The notes: generated from the sequence alone by a model not told the origin. A DNA stretch of 64,000 nt from Suilimivivens sp009774465 (GCA_947382645.1 CANDAE010000002.1:128169-192168), one strand, 5' to 3'. Shown: positions 49,695 through 58,878, counted from the first letter of the stretch. Translations and numbers: made by a program.

Positions 49695-49877
49695 TTAATT
49701 TTGCGAAATAAATTGGTTCTTTTCTTTATCATAAAAATAACCAACGCTATTTAATTTTTCTTCTGTTTCCCGAAGACTTATATCCAGATCATCACATAAT
49801 GCCTTAAAATCAGAATAGAAATCACGAAGTTTCAAGTTTATATAGCTCAGCAGCATGTTTGGCTCTTTTGGTATCAT
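49695..49877 (-). CDS. DUF4250-family small protein
   Basis: 60 residues from ATG 49877 with TTGAGGAGGAATAATC upstream; an ATG at 49895 overlaps that ribosome site and is rejected. It starts MIPKEPNMLLSYINLKLRDF, which is the DUF4250 hallmark, and ends with a short EEKLNSVGYFYDKEKNQF. Function unknown; widespread in Clostridia as a small cytoplasmic protein. It follows the Rpn-type nuclease gene on the same strand. Confidence 0.85.
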   Translation of the reverse strand: MIPKEPNMLLSYINLKLRDFYSDFKALCDDLDISLRETEEKLNSVGYFYDKEKNQFISQN

Positions 49878-49911
49878 TTGATTATTCCTCCTCAACTGTA
49901 TTAAATAACCT

Positions 49912-50877
49912 TTATATAAAACCAGCTTCTACATACAATTGTTCTCTATAGCCCTGGTCTGAAACTGCTTTTTGTAAATCTTCACTCCTTCCGCAATCCA
50001 AAAGCATTTTCACCAGCCTTGCAAAACGATTTTCTCCCTCAAATCTGCCTGTCGCAAATCCTTCGGCTCTACCTATTGCAATGCCCTCGGCTTTTCCCGC
50101 TGTAATGCCTTCGGCCCTGCCTATGGAAATTCCTTCTTTTCTCCCCTGCCTTACATACTGATCAAATAGTTCGCACACTGTTAAGTCATCCTCCTCTCTG
50201 ATACCCTGTTCTTCCATCCACCTTTCAATATCTTCCGTATCCATCTCTCCTGAAAGCACCTTAATCATTTTAATCAGTGCTGCCTTATGTCGGATTTTTC
50301 TGTCAGAACGGTACCTTTCTCCTTCCGCAAAATAATCCACCACAATCCTCATATCGCTTTGAAACAACTTTCTTGTTTCTTCCGGCAGATGCTTCATTTC
50401 AAACACATGAAGTTTTAGTTCATCAATATATTTCCATGTTTTCTCTGGAATCTGTCTCTTTCTAAATAGCCTCCCAAGCTCTCTGCTTCCTTTCCACCTG
50501 GGACTGCCCCAGTACAGGATAAATTCTATCACTGGAAAAGAATCCTGCATCTTTCCCTCATACTGCTCCCGGTACACACCGCCCACATAACCGGCTTTAC
50601 GGAGCAGCATTTTCCCATCCGTTCTGCTTTGATTGGCTATCAGATACATAATCTTTACTTTCCCGCCTGATAATTCATATTTACACAGGTCTTCATACTG
50701 GCTCCGCAGTTTTTTGCTCCCCTGATAAATGCTTTCCGTAGGTGCTGGATGCAGACTGGCTTCCTGCGTAATCTCTTCTCCCTCATACAGCAGCACATTA
50801 ATTACATCTGCCGCAATATCCGTAAAAGATACAAATTCCTTTTCCACCGTGTCCTTTTTCTCTTTGGTTTTACCCAT
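49912..50877 (-). CDS. Rpn-family recombination-promoting nuclease/PD-(D/E)XK transposase-like protein
   Basis: 321 residues from ATG 50877 with GGAAGGAGGAAG upstream. The N-terminal region FVSFTDIAADVINVLLYEGE and the later GKVKIMYLIANQSRTDGKML and FPVIEFILYWGSPRWKG match the nuclease-like domain common in Lachnospiraceae, with the Asp and Glu/Gln positions of PD-(D/E)XK folds (IANQ). The C-terminal tail has four tandem repeats of the type IGRAEGIT/IGRAEGFA, as in other Rpn proteins. These enzymes may promote recA-independent DNA transfer. It is a single-gene unit with its own promoter about 200 bp upstream. Confidence 0.8.
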   Translation of the reverse strand: MGKTKEKKDTVEKEFVSFTDIAADVINVLLYEGEEITQEASLHPAPTESIYQGSKKLRSQYEDLCKYELSGGKVKIMYLIANQSRTDGKMLLRKAGYVGGVYREQYEGKMQDSFPVIEFILYWGSPRWKGSRELGRLFRKRQIPEKTWKYIDELKLHVFEMKHLPEETRKLFQSDMRIVVDYFAEGERYRSDRKIRHKAALIKMIKVLSGEMDTEDIERWMEEQGIREEDDLTVCELFDQYVRQGRKEGISIGRAEGITAGKAEGIAIGRAEGFATGRFEGENRFARLVKMLLDCGRSEDLQKAVSDQGYREQLYVEAGFI

Positions 50878-50892
50878 TCTTCCTCCTTCCAC

Positions 50893-51203
50893 TGGCAGGA
50901 AGAAAGATTTATCTTCCTATGGCATTGCTTTCCATACATCCCTCATTTATCCCTGCCTTATTTGATTTAATTTGGTAATAAAGCAAAGATTCTAAAATAG
51001 ATGACTACATTTCAAGTTAAAATGCCATTAGAAAATTAGATTCGAGAACGAATTGACCTTAGAATATTTATGCTTTAATTTATCATATCAAACAAAAAAG
51101 TAATTTGTCAATAAATCATTTGTTAAAAATTGATAAACAACATACCTTCGTTGTTACGACTAGTGAGACCGCCTGTGAGACCTCTCCGGCTAAGGGCAAA
51201 CAA
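50893..51203. other. Long 5' leader of the Rpn gene, otherwise empty
   Basis: The gap holds the promoter at 51082-51111 and about 200 nt of leader. A tiny minus-strand ORF starting MRDVWKAMP was noted but has no strong ribosome site. Nothing else was recognised. Confidence 0.5.
51082..51111 (-). promoter_or_regulatory. Promoter of the Rpn-type nuclease gene
   Basis: TTGACA (51106-51111), an 18-bp spacer and TATGAT (51082-51087) on the minus strand. Confidence 0.7.
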
Positions 51204-51242
51204 AACCGCCGCAGGCTGCTTATCATCACGCCTGCGGCGGTT
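51204..51242 (-). terminator. Terminator of clpB
   Basis: A perfect 12-bp stem AACCGCCGCAGG (51204-51215) / CCTGCGGCGGTT (51231-51242) followed on the minus strand by TTTTGTTT. About 85 bp after the clpB stop codon. Confidence 0.85.
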
Positions 51243-51327
51243 ATTTATTTTTTGAATTTATTTATTATGCTGCGTGACCTGACTGCTACTATAGGCAAAT
51301 CTTTATTTTCCACTTTCCAATGGTAAA

Positions 51328-53916
51328 TTAACCTATTTTCCTGACCGCGCCAAGTTCTCCATCCTTCACGTCAATCCAGATCTTATCGCCCTGTTCCACC
51401 TGATCTGTTAAAATCAGCTTTGCAGAAAGAGTTTCCACATATTTTTGAATATAACGCTTTAAGGGCCTTGCACCATATACCGGATCATAAGCATTTTCAA
51501 CAATAAACTTCTCCGCCTCAGGCGATAATTCCACCATAAGCTCTCTGTCTGACAAACGCTTATTTAAATCTGCAATAATCAGTTTAATGATACCACTGAT
51601 ATTTTCCCTGGACAATGGTTTAAACAGGATGGTTTCATCCAGACGGTTCAAAAATTCCGGCCTGAAATGAGCACGCAGGTCATTCATTACCATTTTCTCT
51701 GCTTCTTCATTTATTTTACCATTCTGGTCAATCCCCTCTAACAGATAGGATGCTCCTATGTTGGAAGTCATAATCAGTATGGTATTTTTAAAATCTACCG
51801 TCCGTCCCTGAGAGTCTGTAATCCGCCCGTCATCCAAAACCTGCAGAAGTACATTAAACACGTCCGGATGGGCTTTTTCAATCTCATCAAACAGTACCAC
51901 GGAGTATGGTTTTCTTCTGACTGCTTCGGTTAGTTGTCCGCCTTCTTCATATCCCACATATCCGGGAGGCGCTCCAATCAGTCTGGATACCGAATATTTC
52001 TCCATGTATTCACTCATATCGATACGAACCATGTTGTTTTCATCATCAAATAAAGATGCGGCAAGGGCCTTGGCCAGCTCTGTTTTCCCTACTCCGGTAG
52101 GGCCTAAAAACAGGAAAGAACCTATTGGCTTAGTGGGATCTTTGATGCCTGCCTTGGAACGGATAATTGCTTCCGTCACCTTGGTTACCCCTTCGTCCTG
52201 CCCCACTACACGTTTGTGAAGTTCCTCATCCAGATGCAGCGTTTTGTTCCGCTCACTTTCCGTCAACCTGGAAACAGGGATTCCCGTCCATCTGGAAATA
52301 ATCTTTGCAATTTCTTCATCCGATACGCTTTCATGTACCAGTGACAGATCCTTGTTTTTCACTTGTTCTTCTTCTATCTCCAACTGCTTTTTCAGTGCCG
52401 GAAGCTTACTGTAGCTTAATTCGGCAGCCTTTTCATAATCCCCTTCTCTCTGAGCAATTTCAATTTGACTTCCCACTGCGTCAATTTCTTCCCTGATTTT
52501 TGAAAGCTTTTCAACAGAAGATTTTTCATTTTCCCACTGGGCAATACGATTGTTTAATTCTTCCTTTAGCTCGGCCAATTCTTTCTGCAGGCTTTCCAGA
52601 CGCTCCATACTTAACCGGTCGTCTTCCTTTTTCAGTGCAGTTTCCTCAATTTCCATCTGCATTACTTTTCGCTGCAGCTCATCCAGCTCGGTGGGCATGG
52701 AATCCAACTCAGTTTTAATCAGGGCACAGGCTTCGTCTACCAGATCAATTGCCTTATCCGGCAAAAACCGGTCAGAAATATAACGGTTGGAAAGCACCGC
52801 CGCACTTACCAGTGCATTATCCATAATCTTAACACCGTGGTATACTTCATAGCGCTCTTTCAATCCCCTTAAAATAGAAATCGTATCTTCTACCGTAGGT
52901 TCCTCCACCATAACCGGCTGAAATCTTCTCTCTAACGCCGCATCTTTTTCGATATACTGCCTGTACTCATCTAATGTAGTGGCTCCGATACAATGCAGTT
53001 CGCCCCTTGCCAGCATTGGCTTTAACATGTTGCCGGCATCTAAAGCTCCGTCTGTTTTTCCGGCTCCCACAATGGTGTGCAGCTCATCGATGAAAAGAAT
53101 AATCTGCCCGTCGCTTTTTTTCACATCCTCCAAAACTGCTTTTAACCGCTCTTCAAATTCACCTCTGTATTTGGCTCCGGCCACCAGCGCCCCCATATCC
53201 AGCGCAAAAATCTTTTTATCCTTTAGTCCCTGTGGAACGTCTCCCCGCACAATCCTCTGGGCAAGCCCCTCCACCACTGCTGTCTTTCCCACGCCGGGCT
53301 CTCCGATTAAAACCGGATTATTTTTTGTTTTTCTGGATAAAATTCTGATTACATTTCTGATTTCACTGTCCCTGCCGATTACCGGATCAAGCTTTTGCTC
53401 TCTGGCTTTCTCCACCAGCTCCTGCCCGTATTTGGCAAGGGTGTCATAGGTAGCCTCCGGATTGTCAGAAGTAACTCTCTGATTCCCTCTCACAGAGGAG
53501 AGTACCTGCAAAAATCTTTCTCTTGCAATGCCAAACTCCTTAAACAGTTCTTTCACTGCCTTGTTGGGATGCCTGATCATGGCAAGGAATAAATGTTCCA
53601 CTGACACATATTCATCCGAAAGAGCCTTCGCCTCATCTTCTGCTGAAATTAAAACCTTGTTTAAATCCTGACCGACATAAATCTGACCACCCTGAACCTT
53701 CACTCTTTTTGAAAGGGCTTCTTCTACCTTATTTATAAAATACTGAGTATTAATTTCCATCTTTTCCACTAATTTCAGAATCAGACTGTCATCAATGGTG
53801 AGCAGGCTGTATAACAAATGCTCCTGCTCAATCTCCTGATTTCCATACTCATAGGCAAGTTTTTCGCAGCCTTCCACTGCCTGCATGGACTTTTGTGTAA
53901 ATTTGTTTATATTCAT
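51328..53916 (-). CDS. clpB: ATP-dependent chaperone ClpB
   Basis: 862 residues from ATG 53916 (GAGAGGAGTGC upstream). N-domain begins MNINKFTQKSMQAVEGCEKL. First ATPase Walker A is GEPGVGKTAVVEG with Walker B ILFIDELHTIVGAG, then the long middle coiled coil (about residues 410-525, ELQRKVMQMEIEETALKKED). The second ATPase has Walker A FLGPTGVGKTELAKALA and Walker B VVLFDEIEKAHPDVF. It disaggregates proteins together with DnaK. The CIRCE element at 54030-54056 places it under HrcA heat-shock control. Confidence 0.97.
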   Translation of the reverse strand: MNINKFTQKSMQAVEGCEKLAYEYGNQEIEQEHLLYSLLTIDDSLILKLVEKMEINTQYFINKVEEALSKRVKVQGGQIYVGQDLNKVLISAEDEAKALSDEYVSVEHLFLAMIRHPNKAVKELFKEFGIARERFLQVLSSVRGNQRVTSDNPEATYDTLAKYGQELVEKAREQKLDPVIGRDSEIRNVIRILSRKTKNNPVLIGEPGVGKTAVVEGLAQRIVRGDVPQGLKDKKIFALDMGALVAGAKYRGEFEERLKAVLEDVKKSDGQIILFIDELHTIVGAGKTDGALDAGNMLKPMLARGELHCIGATTLDEYRQYIEKDAALERRFQPVMVEEPTVEDTISILRGLKERYEVYHGVKIMDNALVSAAVLSNRYISDRFLPDKAIDLVDEACALIKTELDSMPTELDELQRKVMQMEIEETALKKEDDRLSMERLESLQKELAELKEELNNRIAQWENEKSSVEKLSKIREEIDAVGSQIEIAQREGDYEKAAELSYSKLPALKKQLEIEEEQVKNKDLSLVHESVSDEEIAKIISRWTGIPVSRLTESERNKTLHLDEELHKRVVGQDEGVTKVTEAIIRSKAGIKDPTKPIGSFLFLGPTGVGKTELAKALAASLFDDENNMVRIDMSEYMEKYSVSRLIGAPPGYVGYEEGGQLTEAVRRKPYSVVLFDEIEKAHPDVFNVLLQVLDDGRITDSQGRTVDFKNTILIMTSNIGASYLLEGIDQNGKINEEAEKMVMNDLRAHFRPEFLNRLDETILFKPLSRENISGIIKLIIADLNKRLSDRELMVELSPEAEKFIVENAYDPVYGARPLKRYIQKYVETLSAKLILTDQVEQGDKIWIDVKDGELGAVRKIG

Positions 53917-54014
53917 AAGCACTCCTCTCCGCCTTATCCTGCAAAAAAGTTCTCTTTACAGTATAACCGGCAATTCCATCCACTATCATTATGAATTCCC
54001 CTTGTTCTAGTTAG

Positions 54015-54043
54015 ACTATAACACTATCGTTAGCACTCGTCAA
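54015..54043 (-). promoter_or_regulatory. Promoter of clpB
   Basis: TTGACG (54038-54043), a 17-bp spacer and TATAGT (54015-54020) on the minus strand; the -35 box lies inside the CIRCE spacer, so HrcA binding would block RNA polymerase directly. Confidence 0.8.
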
Positions 54044-54056
54044 TAGCGAGTGCTAA
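54030..54056. promoter_or_regulatory. CIRCE element (HrcA operator)
   Basis: TTAGCACTC-N9-GAGTGCTAA, a perfect match to the consensus controlling inverted repeat of chaperone expression. It lies about 115 bp upstream of clpB. Confidence 0.97.
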
Positions 54057-54120
54057 CAAATTTATAAACAAATTCTAAATTTTTCCATGATAAATTATCA
54101 ATTCACAGATATGTGACACT

Positions 54121-54155
54121 AAAAAGACAGGCAAAGCGATCCTCCACCTGTCTTT
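54121..54155 (-). terminator. Terminator of the phosphoesterase gene
   Basis: AAAGACAGG / CCTGTCTTT stem (54147-54155 with 54123-54131) followed on the minus strand by TTTTT. Located 40 bp after the stop codon. Confidence 0.75.
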
Positions 54156-54192
54156 ACATTTCCAGTTATAATATAATACACCCTTTATCCGC

Positions 54193-54819
54193 CTAAGCAG
54201 AAGTACTGCCTGTCCCCTCTTCCGTCGGATATTCCACGATATAATATTCATAGGCATTGACTATGGTTGTTTTTCCATAGGTGTCTATCCGCTTAAATTT
54301 TCTGCTATAGTTGGCATGTACATGTCCGTGAAAGAAAAATTTAGGTTCATATTTTTCCATCAGATTTCGAAACACTTCAAAACCACGATGGGGCAGATCC
54401 TCCAGATCATTAATCTCACGTGCCGGAGCATGTGTCACAAGTATGTCAAATCCTTTTTTTCTCCACAGCTTATATTTCAGCTTCCATACCCTTCTGCGCA
54501 TCTTTAGCTCCGAGTATTGATTGCTTGCTTTTGGTATATATTCCATTGAACCGCCCAGTCCCAAAATGCGGACTCCTTCATGCACAAAAATATCATCTTC
54601 AATACAGATACATCCTTCCGGAGGTGTCTGTTCATATCTGGCATCATGGTTCCCCCTCACATAAAGCAGCGGCACATTGCAAAGCGTAACAAAAAAAGAT
54701 AAGTAGGTTGGTGATAAATCCCCGCATGAAATGATAAGATCAATATCCTTCAATTTATCCGGCTCATAAAAGTCATACAAATATTTAGATTTCTGATCGG
54801 CAAGCACTAGTATTTTCAT
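54193..54819 (-). CDS. Calcineurin-like metallophosphoesterase
   Basis: 208 residues. Motifs of the fold are LIISCGDLSPTYL, VRGNHDARYE, LVTHAP and FFHGHVHANYS. The usual D-x-H at the first strand reads LADQKSKYLYDFY, so one metal-binding His appears to be replaced; the rest of the two-metal site is intact. It likely hydrolyses phosphate esters of nucleotides or proteins in the cytoplasm. The start overlaps the stop of the Bmp-like gene by 4 bp (ATGA), indicating translational coupling and perhaps a joint function. Confidence 0.85.
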   Translation of the reverse strand: MKILVLADQKSKYLYDFYEPDKLKDIDLIISCGDLSPTYLSFFVTLCNVPLLYVRGNHDARYEQTPPEGCICIEDDIFVHEGVRILGLGGSMEYIPKASNQYSELKMRRRVWKLKYKLWRKKGFDILVTHAPAREINDLEDLPHRGFEVFRNLMEKYEPKFFFHGHVHANYSRKFKRIDTYGKTTIVNAYEYYIVEYPTEEGTGSTSA

Positions 54820-56795
54820 TCGACCTCTCCGCTCCCGCCTGCCTCACTCACCTGCGCACTGCTGTTTTTTTCCGTGCCGGATTCATCCACCCTGATCCCC
54901 TGAAATTCTACCAGTGCCTGGGCTTCCTCTGTCAGCTCATCTAATTCCGGAATCTTTCCAATCACATTCTCTGCCAGCCAATCCATTGTGATAATCTCAT
55001 CCGGTCCAAGACTCTTTTCCTTCTCACATTGCAAAACACCGCCCTGTGCATAAAGCGGACCGCAAAAAATCTGGAAAGTCCCGGTTCGAATCGAACTTTT
55101 CAAAAACTCAATCAGCCTGCCAATGCCATAGGGCATGGATTTTGAGCAAATTACATCTATTACATCTGCCGACAAGCCCCACCAGTAGTTAACTGCTTTT
55201 TTCCCTTTCTGCGCATCCGCCTCCGTACTGCCGCCACTGAAAATTTTATTGACAATCTGCTCATAAAATTTTCCCCAGTGCCATATGGGCGTTGCCAGAT
55301 TTTCAAGAGTTCCGTCTTCTCTCTTTGCATACAGTCCATATTCTCTGGAAGCGCTTTCCGGTTTGATCACATCATTGTCAGAGATAAAAACAATCCCATC
55401 CTGCTTAAACCGCTCCCGCACATTGGCACCTTTGACTTTCGTCCATTCGAGATGTACCTGCACATAAGGATTGATCATTTTGGCTCCAAGTGCAAATGCG
55501 TTAATATTGGCCAATGTCCCGTAAATAGGATAATCGGCGGCATATCCAAGTCTGTCTGTTCTGGACAGCGCCGCCGCAATTGCACCCATAAGGAATTTAG
55601 CCTCATACATTCTTGTATAATAGGTGCAGATAGAAGAATATGACATTTTGATGGAACAATTGTATATCTTTACCTTTGGATGAAGGACTGCTGAACGCAC
55701 ACTCTGATTTACCATCTGTGTGGCCGTTGTAAAAATCAATTCACAGCCTGCCACAACCGCCAGCTCAATCGCCTCTTCCACATCTGCATCCGTATCAGCC
55801 TTATCAAAAACCATCGTCTCTATCCTGCCTGCAAATACCTGTTCCAGATATAATCTGCCCAGTTCATGGGAATATGCCCAGCTGGAAGTGTCTGTGGTTT
55901 TCATATAAATAAACGCTATTTTCAAAATATCCGGAGTTCCTGTGGGAAGCAGCTTGTTTAAAATAGAAGATTTTACCTGCTCAGGATGCTGCACAAGCTC
56001 TACCTGATTTCCACCATCTGCAAGTGTGATCTCTGTCCACATCTTCTGAAGCAGACGGTCCATTTCCTGATTGCTCTGATCTTTGACCTTATCATATCCA
56101 TAAATCTCTACATAAATCAGAAATGCATCGGAGACGTTAATATCCAGCTTTGCACCATGCGCCTTGTTGAATGCAAGCTCAAAGTTATAACAGGCAGCGT
56201 TCAGATTCATTCTGTCATCATCGCTCCAAAGTTCATCTTCCCTTTTTCCCATGCATTTTAAAAGTTTTTTATAGCTTCCTTCTTTAGAAAAGCAGACCGC
56301 ATAGCTGTGGGATACTTCGTAAAAATCCAAAAACTCATAGTACAGCCGGTTTTCCTTATCATCTGACTTCTTGGGAACCCATCGGGTAACGGTTGCAGGA
56401 ATACTGTATGTTTTTAAATACTTCATAACGCTGACGCGTTTATTGCCTTCCTGCACATAAAACTGATTCATAAATTCATAGACTACGATAGGATCAGTAA
56501 TGCCATCTGTAATCTGATGTTTGTATAATGCCGACCATTTTGTTCCAAATTCCGAATTTTCAGGAAGAAGCGGCATAAAATTATTCGCAAACGCGTTAGA
56601 CCGCCCCTCCGTCTTTGTCCCTACGATCTTGGACAGTGGAATATCCATAATTCCAAGATTCTCAACTGACGCAACTTCGGTATAGGAAATTATTTCATCC
56701 AATACCGGTAAATAAGGATATGTTCCCCTGGTAATTGCAGTTCGATAGCTGCGCCGCCCCTGTTTTAATGCTGCTGCATATTCAATTGATGCCAT
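54816..56795 (-). CDS. Cytoplasmic Bmp-like (PBP1) sensor protein with ParB-like N-terminal domain
   Basis: 659 residues with ATAGGGAGGTTAAC upstream and no signal peptide. The N-terminal part contains IVVYEFMNQFYVQEGNKRVS, which resembles the ParB/sulfiredoxin-fold stretch ending in GNKRV. The middle and C-terminal parts resemble the Bmp/Med class of purine-nucleoside binding proteins (ILKIAFIYMKTTDTSSWAYS; CELIFTTATQMVNQSVR; RLGYAADYPIYGTLANINAF). Normal Bmp proteins are exported lipoproteins, so a cytoplasmic version fused to a DNA- or nucleotide-binding-like domain is unusual. It is coupled to the phosphoesterase gene. Function unknown; may sense nucleosides. Confidence 0.75.
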   Translation of the reverse strand: MASIEYAAALKQGRRSYRTAITRGTYPYLPVLDEIISYTEVASVENLGIMDIPLSKIVGTKTEGRSNAFANNFMPLLPENSEFGTKWSALYKHQITDGITDPIVVYEFMNQFYVQEGNKRVSVMKYLKTYSIPATVTRWVPKKSDDKENRLYYEFLDFYEVSHSYAVCFSKEGSYKKLLKCMGKREDELWSDDDRMNLNAACYNFELAFNKAHGAKLDINVSDAFLIYVEIYGYDKVKDQSNQEMDRLLQKMWTEITLADGGNQVELVQHPEQVKSSILNKLLPTGTPDILKIAFIYMKTTDTSSWAYSHELGRLYLEQVFAGRIETMVFDKADTDADVEEAIELAVVAGCELIFTTATQMVNQSVRSAVLHPKVKIYNCSIKMSYSSICTYYTRMYEAKFLMGAIAAALSRTDRLGYAADYPIYGTLANINAFALGAKMINPYVQVHLEWTKVKGANVRERFKQDGIVFISDNDVIKPESASREYGLYAKREDGTLENLATPIWHWGKFYEQIVNKIFSGGSTEADAQKGKKAVNYWWGLSADVIDVICSKSMPYGIGRLIEFLKSSIRTGTFQIFCGPLYAQGGVLQCEKEKSLGPDEIITMDWLAENVIGKIPELDELTEEAQALVEFQGIRVDESGTEKNSSAQVSEAGGSGEVE

Positions 56796-56805
56796 GTTAA
56801 CCTCC

Positions 56806-57639
56806 CTATATCAATCCTTTTTCCAGACAATAATTATAAATCCCATCATCAGCGGCATGCCCGCACACATCATCCGCCACAGCTTTTAACTGCTCCGAAC
56901 CATTTCCCATTGCCACGCCTGTGCCAACGCTTTGCAGCATTTCAATATCATTATTGCCATCACCAAATGCAATCGCCTCTGATTTATCCATGTGATAATA
57001 TTCAAGCACCTTTTCTATGGCTTTTCCTTTTCCGCCATCAGCCGGAATGATATCCACCGCCCTGTCCCACCAGGCAGTAATTTTCGCCTGCCTGATTCCT
57101 TTCATCATAGATATGTACTCTGACTCGCAGCACCCCATCATCACCTGATAAACTTCCTCCTGAAGCAGCTGTTCAAAATCATCTGCAATTTCCACTTTAA
57201 GGCCTGCATATCCATAATAATCCACCAAATCCTGATCAGCTCCATTTGCTGCTATCCGGTCTTTCGTTGCAATTGATACCGGTCTGCCGATTTGGGCTGC
57301 ATTTTTAATAAGCTGCTTCACATCCTGTACCGGAATGGGATTACTGAAAATCACCTTTTCTGAGTTGAAGCAATAAGAACCATTAAAAGTCAAAAATACA
57401 TCAAAGTCAGTTTTCGGAAACCGGGGCAGAGTAAGCGGTGCTCTGCCGGTTGCAAGACAGATCAGTATCCCTTTCTGCTTTAAACGCGCCAGAGTTTCCA
57501 ATATCCTTTCAGAAATTACCTTCTTATTTATGTCTATCAAAGTGCCGTCAATATCAAAAAATGCTATTTTAATATCTTTCATTTTTATACCCATCTGCGC
57601 GTTGCTGCGCGCGTACAAATCAATAGGTTGAATACGCAT
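56806..57639 (-). CDS. Cof-type HAD-IIB phosphatase
   Basis: 277 residues from ATG 57639, or 258 from ATG 57582. HAD motifs: I, AFFDIDGTLIDINKKVIS (nucleophile Asp and acid Asp); II, CLATGRAPLTLP; III/IV, ADGGKGKAIEKVL and AFGDGNNDIEMLQ. Cof-type enzymes dephosphorylate sugar phosphates, pyridoxal phosphate or flavin intermediates. The first 19 residues (MRIQPIDLYARS..) come from the 82-bp repeat shared with the hydrolase at 9.9 kb. The strong ribosome site belongs to ATG 57639, so the extension is probably translated. It is 10 bp upstream of the Bmp-like gene. Confidence 0.88.
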   Translation of the reverse strand: MRIQPIDLYARSNAQMGIKMKDIKIAFFDIDGTLIDINKKVISERILETLARLKQKGILICLATGRAPLTLPRFPKTDFDVFLTFNGSYCFNSEKVIFSNPIPVQDVKQLIKNAAQIGRPVSIATKDRIAANGADQDLVDYYGYAGLKVEIADDFEQLLQEEVYQVMMGCCESEYISMMKGIRQAKITAWWDRAVDIIPADGGKGKAIEKVLEYYHMDKSEAIAFGDGNNDIEMLQSVGTGVAMGNGSEQLKAVADDVCGHAADDGIYNYCLEKGLI

Positions 57640-57661
57640 TTTTGTTCAACCTTTCCTCCAT
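57580..57661 (-). repeat. 82-bp leader repeat, copy B, coding for the N-terminal extension
   Basis: 79 of 82 bases match 9869-9950. The reading frame and in-frame ATG at the end are kept. One of the three differences (57644, a C in place of T on the minus strand) shortens the hairpin around the ATG from 9 to 7 bp. Confidence 0.85.
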
Positions 57662-57695
57662 GTCGTAACCGGAATCAGGCAATTATCCGTAATTC

Positions 57696-57724
57696 ATTAT
57701 AGTAATAACATTTTATGAAGTCAA
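57696..57724 (-). promoter_or_regulatory. Promoter of the Cof phosphatase/Bmp-like/phosphoesterase operon
   Basis: TTGACT (57719-57724), a 17-bp spacer and TATAAT (57696-57701) on the minus strand. The leader is about 50 nt to the first ATG and contains the 82-bp repeat start. Confidence 0.8.
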
Positions 57725-57773
57725 TTCATTCCTGATATTAATCAGGCTTTATTGGCTCAGCCATATAGAATTG

Positions 57774-58841
57774 TCACTGCATTTTCTCAAATTCCTCAAA
57801 AGAATCATATTTCTTTACTGCTCCGCCGCCATCTACAATAAATTGTACAAAGTCATTTTCAATAACCTTTGTGTTACTTTCCAGTCTTTCCAAATCATTA
57901 TAATGAAATGACCGGAGTAAATCATATTGTCCGGCTCCCAACTGACCATGTGCATAGTCCAGCTCCTCCTGCAGGCATACTGCTGACAGATAGGCTAAAA
58001 CATAGTCGCCATTTTCACAGCAGACATATATTTTATTAAAGGTTGAGCAGATTTCTTCATATAATGCCGCTAAAGCTGTATAATCTGCCTGTGAAGCGCA
58101 TACTTCCTCCGTCTTAATCTGCTTCCTTGGCTTTTCCGGAACCGGAATATTCATATGCCGGCATACTGCATAAATCATCTGGTTACAATGCTGCAAAATA
58201 CTTTCTATTGATTCCGCCTGAATCACATTTAAATATTCGTCATATATTTGCCTCGGAATATCAGGCAGCTTTTTTAAATCTGTAAACTGTCTTTTCAGCC
58301 CAAAATGATAATAGGTATGATGATAAAGAGCAGCCGCATCAGCCAATGTCATAATAGTAAATCCGGCTTTTTTACGAACCTCAGTCATACTTTCGCTATT
58401 TAATGCACTCTCATATACCCCACAGGCCTGGTTCACCCTTTCAAGCGCAGCAGCGCCGGATATCTGTTCACTTTCAAGATTGCTCTTTAATTTAGACTTA
58501 AGCTGTAAAAATTTACACTTATCTTCTTCCGAATGACGATAAATTACTTTCCCATCTCCAATCAAAGGCAGCAGCGTTTCTTTTAAATCTGCTATCGCCT
58601 CAGCCCGCTCCCATGAAATTGGAAAAATGTCATATCCGATGCCACAGATGATAAAATCATTTGCAAACTGATATGCCCTTTGGGTTTTTGGTATAAAATA
58701 ACAGTCAACGTCAGATTTTGCATGTGCAGTTCCATTTACGTAAGAGCCATAAATCACCACTGCGCTAATGTCCTCCGGATATTCTTTTTTAACCTTTTCT
58801 GCAATCCAGCCAACTAACTTTTCATTGATTGATTTGTCCAT
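57774..58841 (-). CDS. Nucleotidyltransferase-domain protein
   Basis: 355 residues with GACGGAGGTTTCAC upstream. N-terminal pol-beta-type nucleotidyltransferase: AVVIYGSYVNGTAHAKSDVD carries GS and the metal DxD (VDCYF). The C-terminal two-thirds are helical, similar in layout to kanamycin/aminoglycoside-type nucleotidyltransferases, but no substrate motif is firm. It transfers a nucleotide to an unknown acceptor. It lies alone between the truncated ATPase gene and the Cof phosphatase operon. Confidence 0.8.
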   Translation of the reverse strand: MDKSINEKLVGWIAEKVKKEYPEDISAVVIYGSYVNGTAHAKSDVDCYFIPKTQRAYQFANDFIICGIGYDIFPISWERAEAIADLKETLLPLIGDGKVIYRHSEEDKCKFLQLKSKLKSNLESEQISGAAALERVNQACGVYESALNSESMTEVRKKAGFTIMTLADAAALYHHTYYHFGLKRQFTDLKKLPDIPRQIYDEYLNVIQAESIESILQHCNQMIYAVCRHMNIPVPEKPRKQIKTEEVCASQADYTALAALYEEICSTFNKIYVCCENGDYVLAYLSAVCLQEELDYAHGQLGAGQYDLLRSFHYNDLERLESNTKVIENDFVQFIVDGGGAVKKYDSFEEFEKMQ

Positions 58842-58878
58842 AGTGAAACCTCCGTCATAAGGTGTAGTAAGCCTGCCA

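Noticed and set aside
51082..51111. Promoter of clpB
   Set aside because: It points away from clpB, toward the Rpn-type gene; clpB has its own promoter within CIRCE at 54015-54043.
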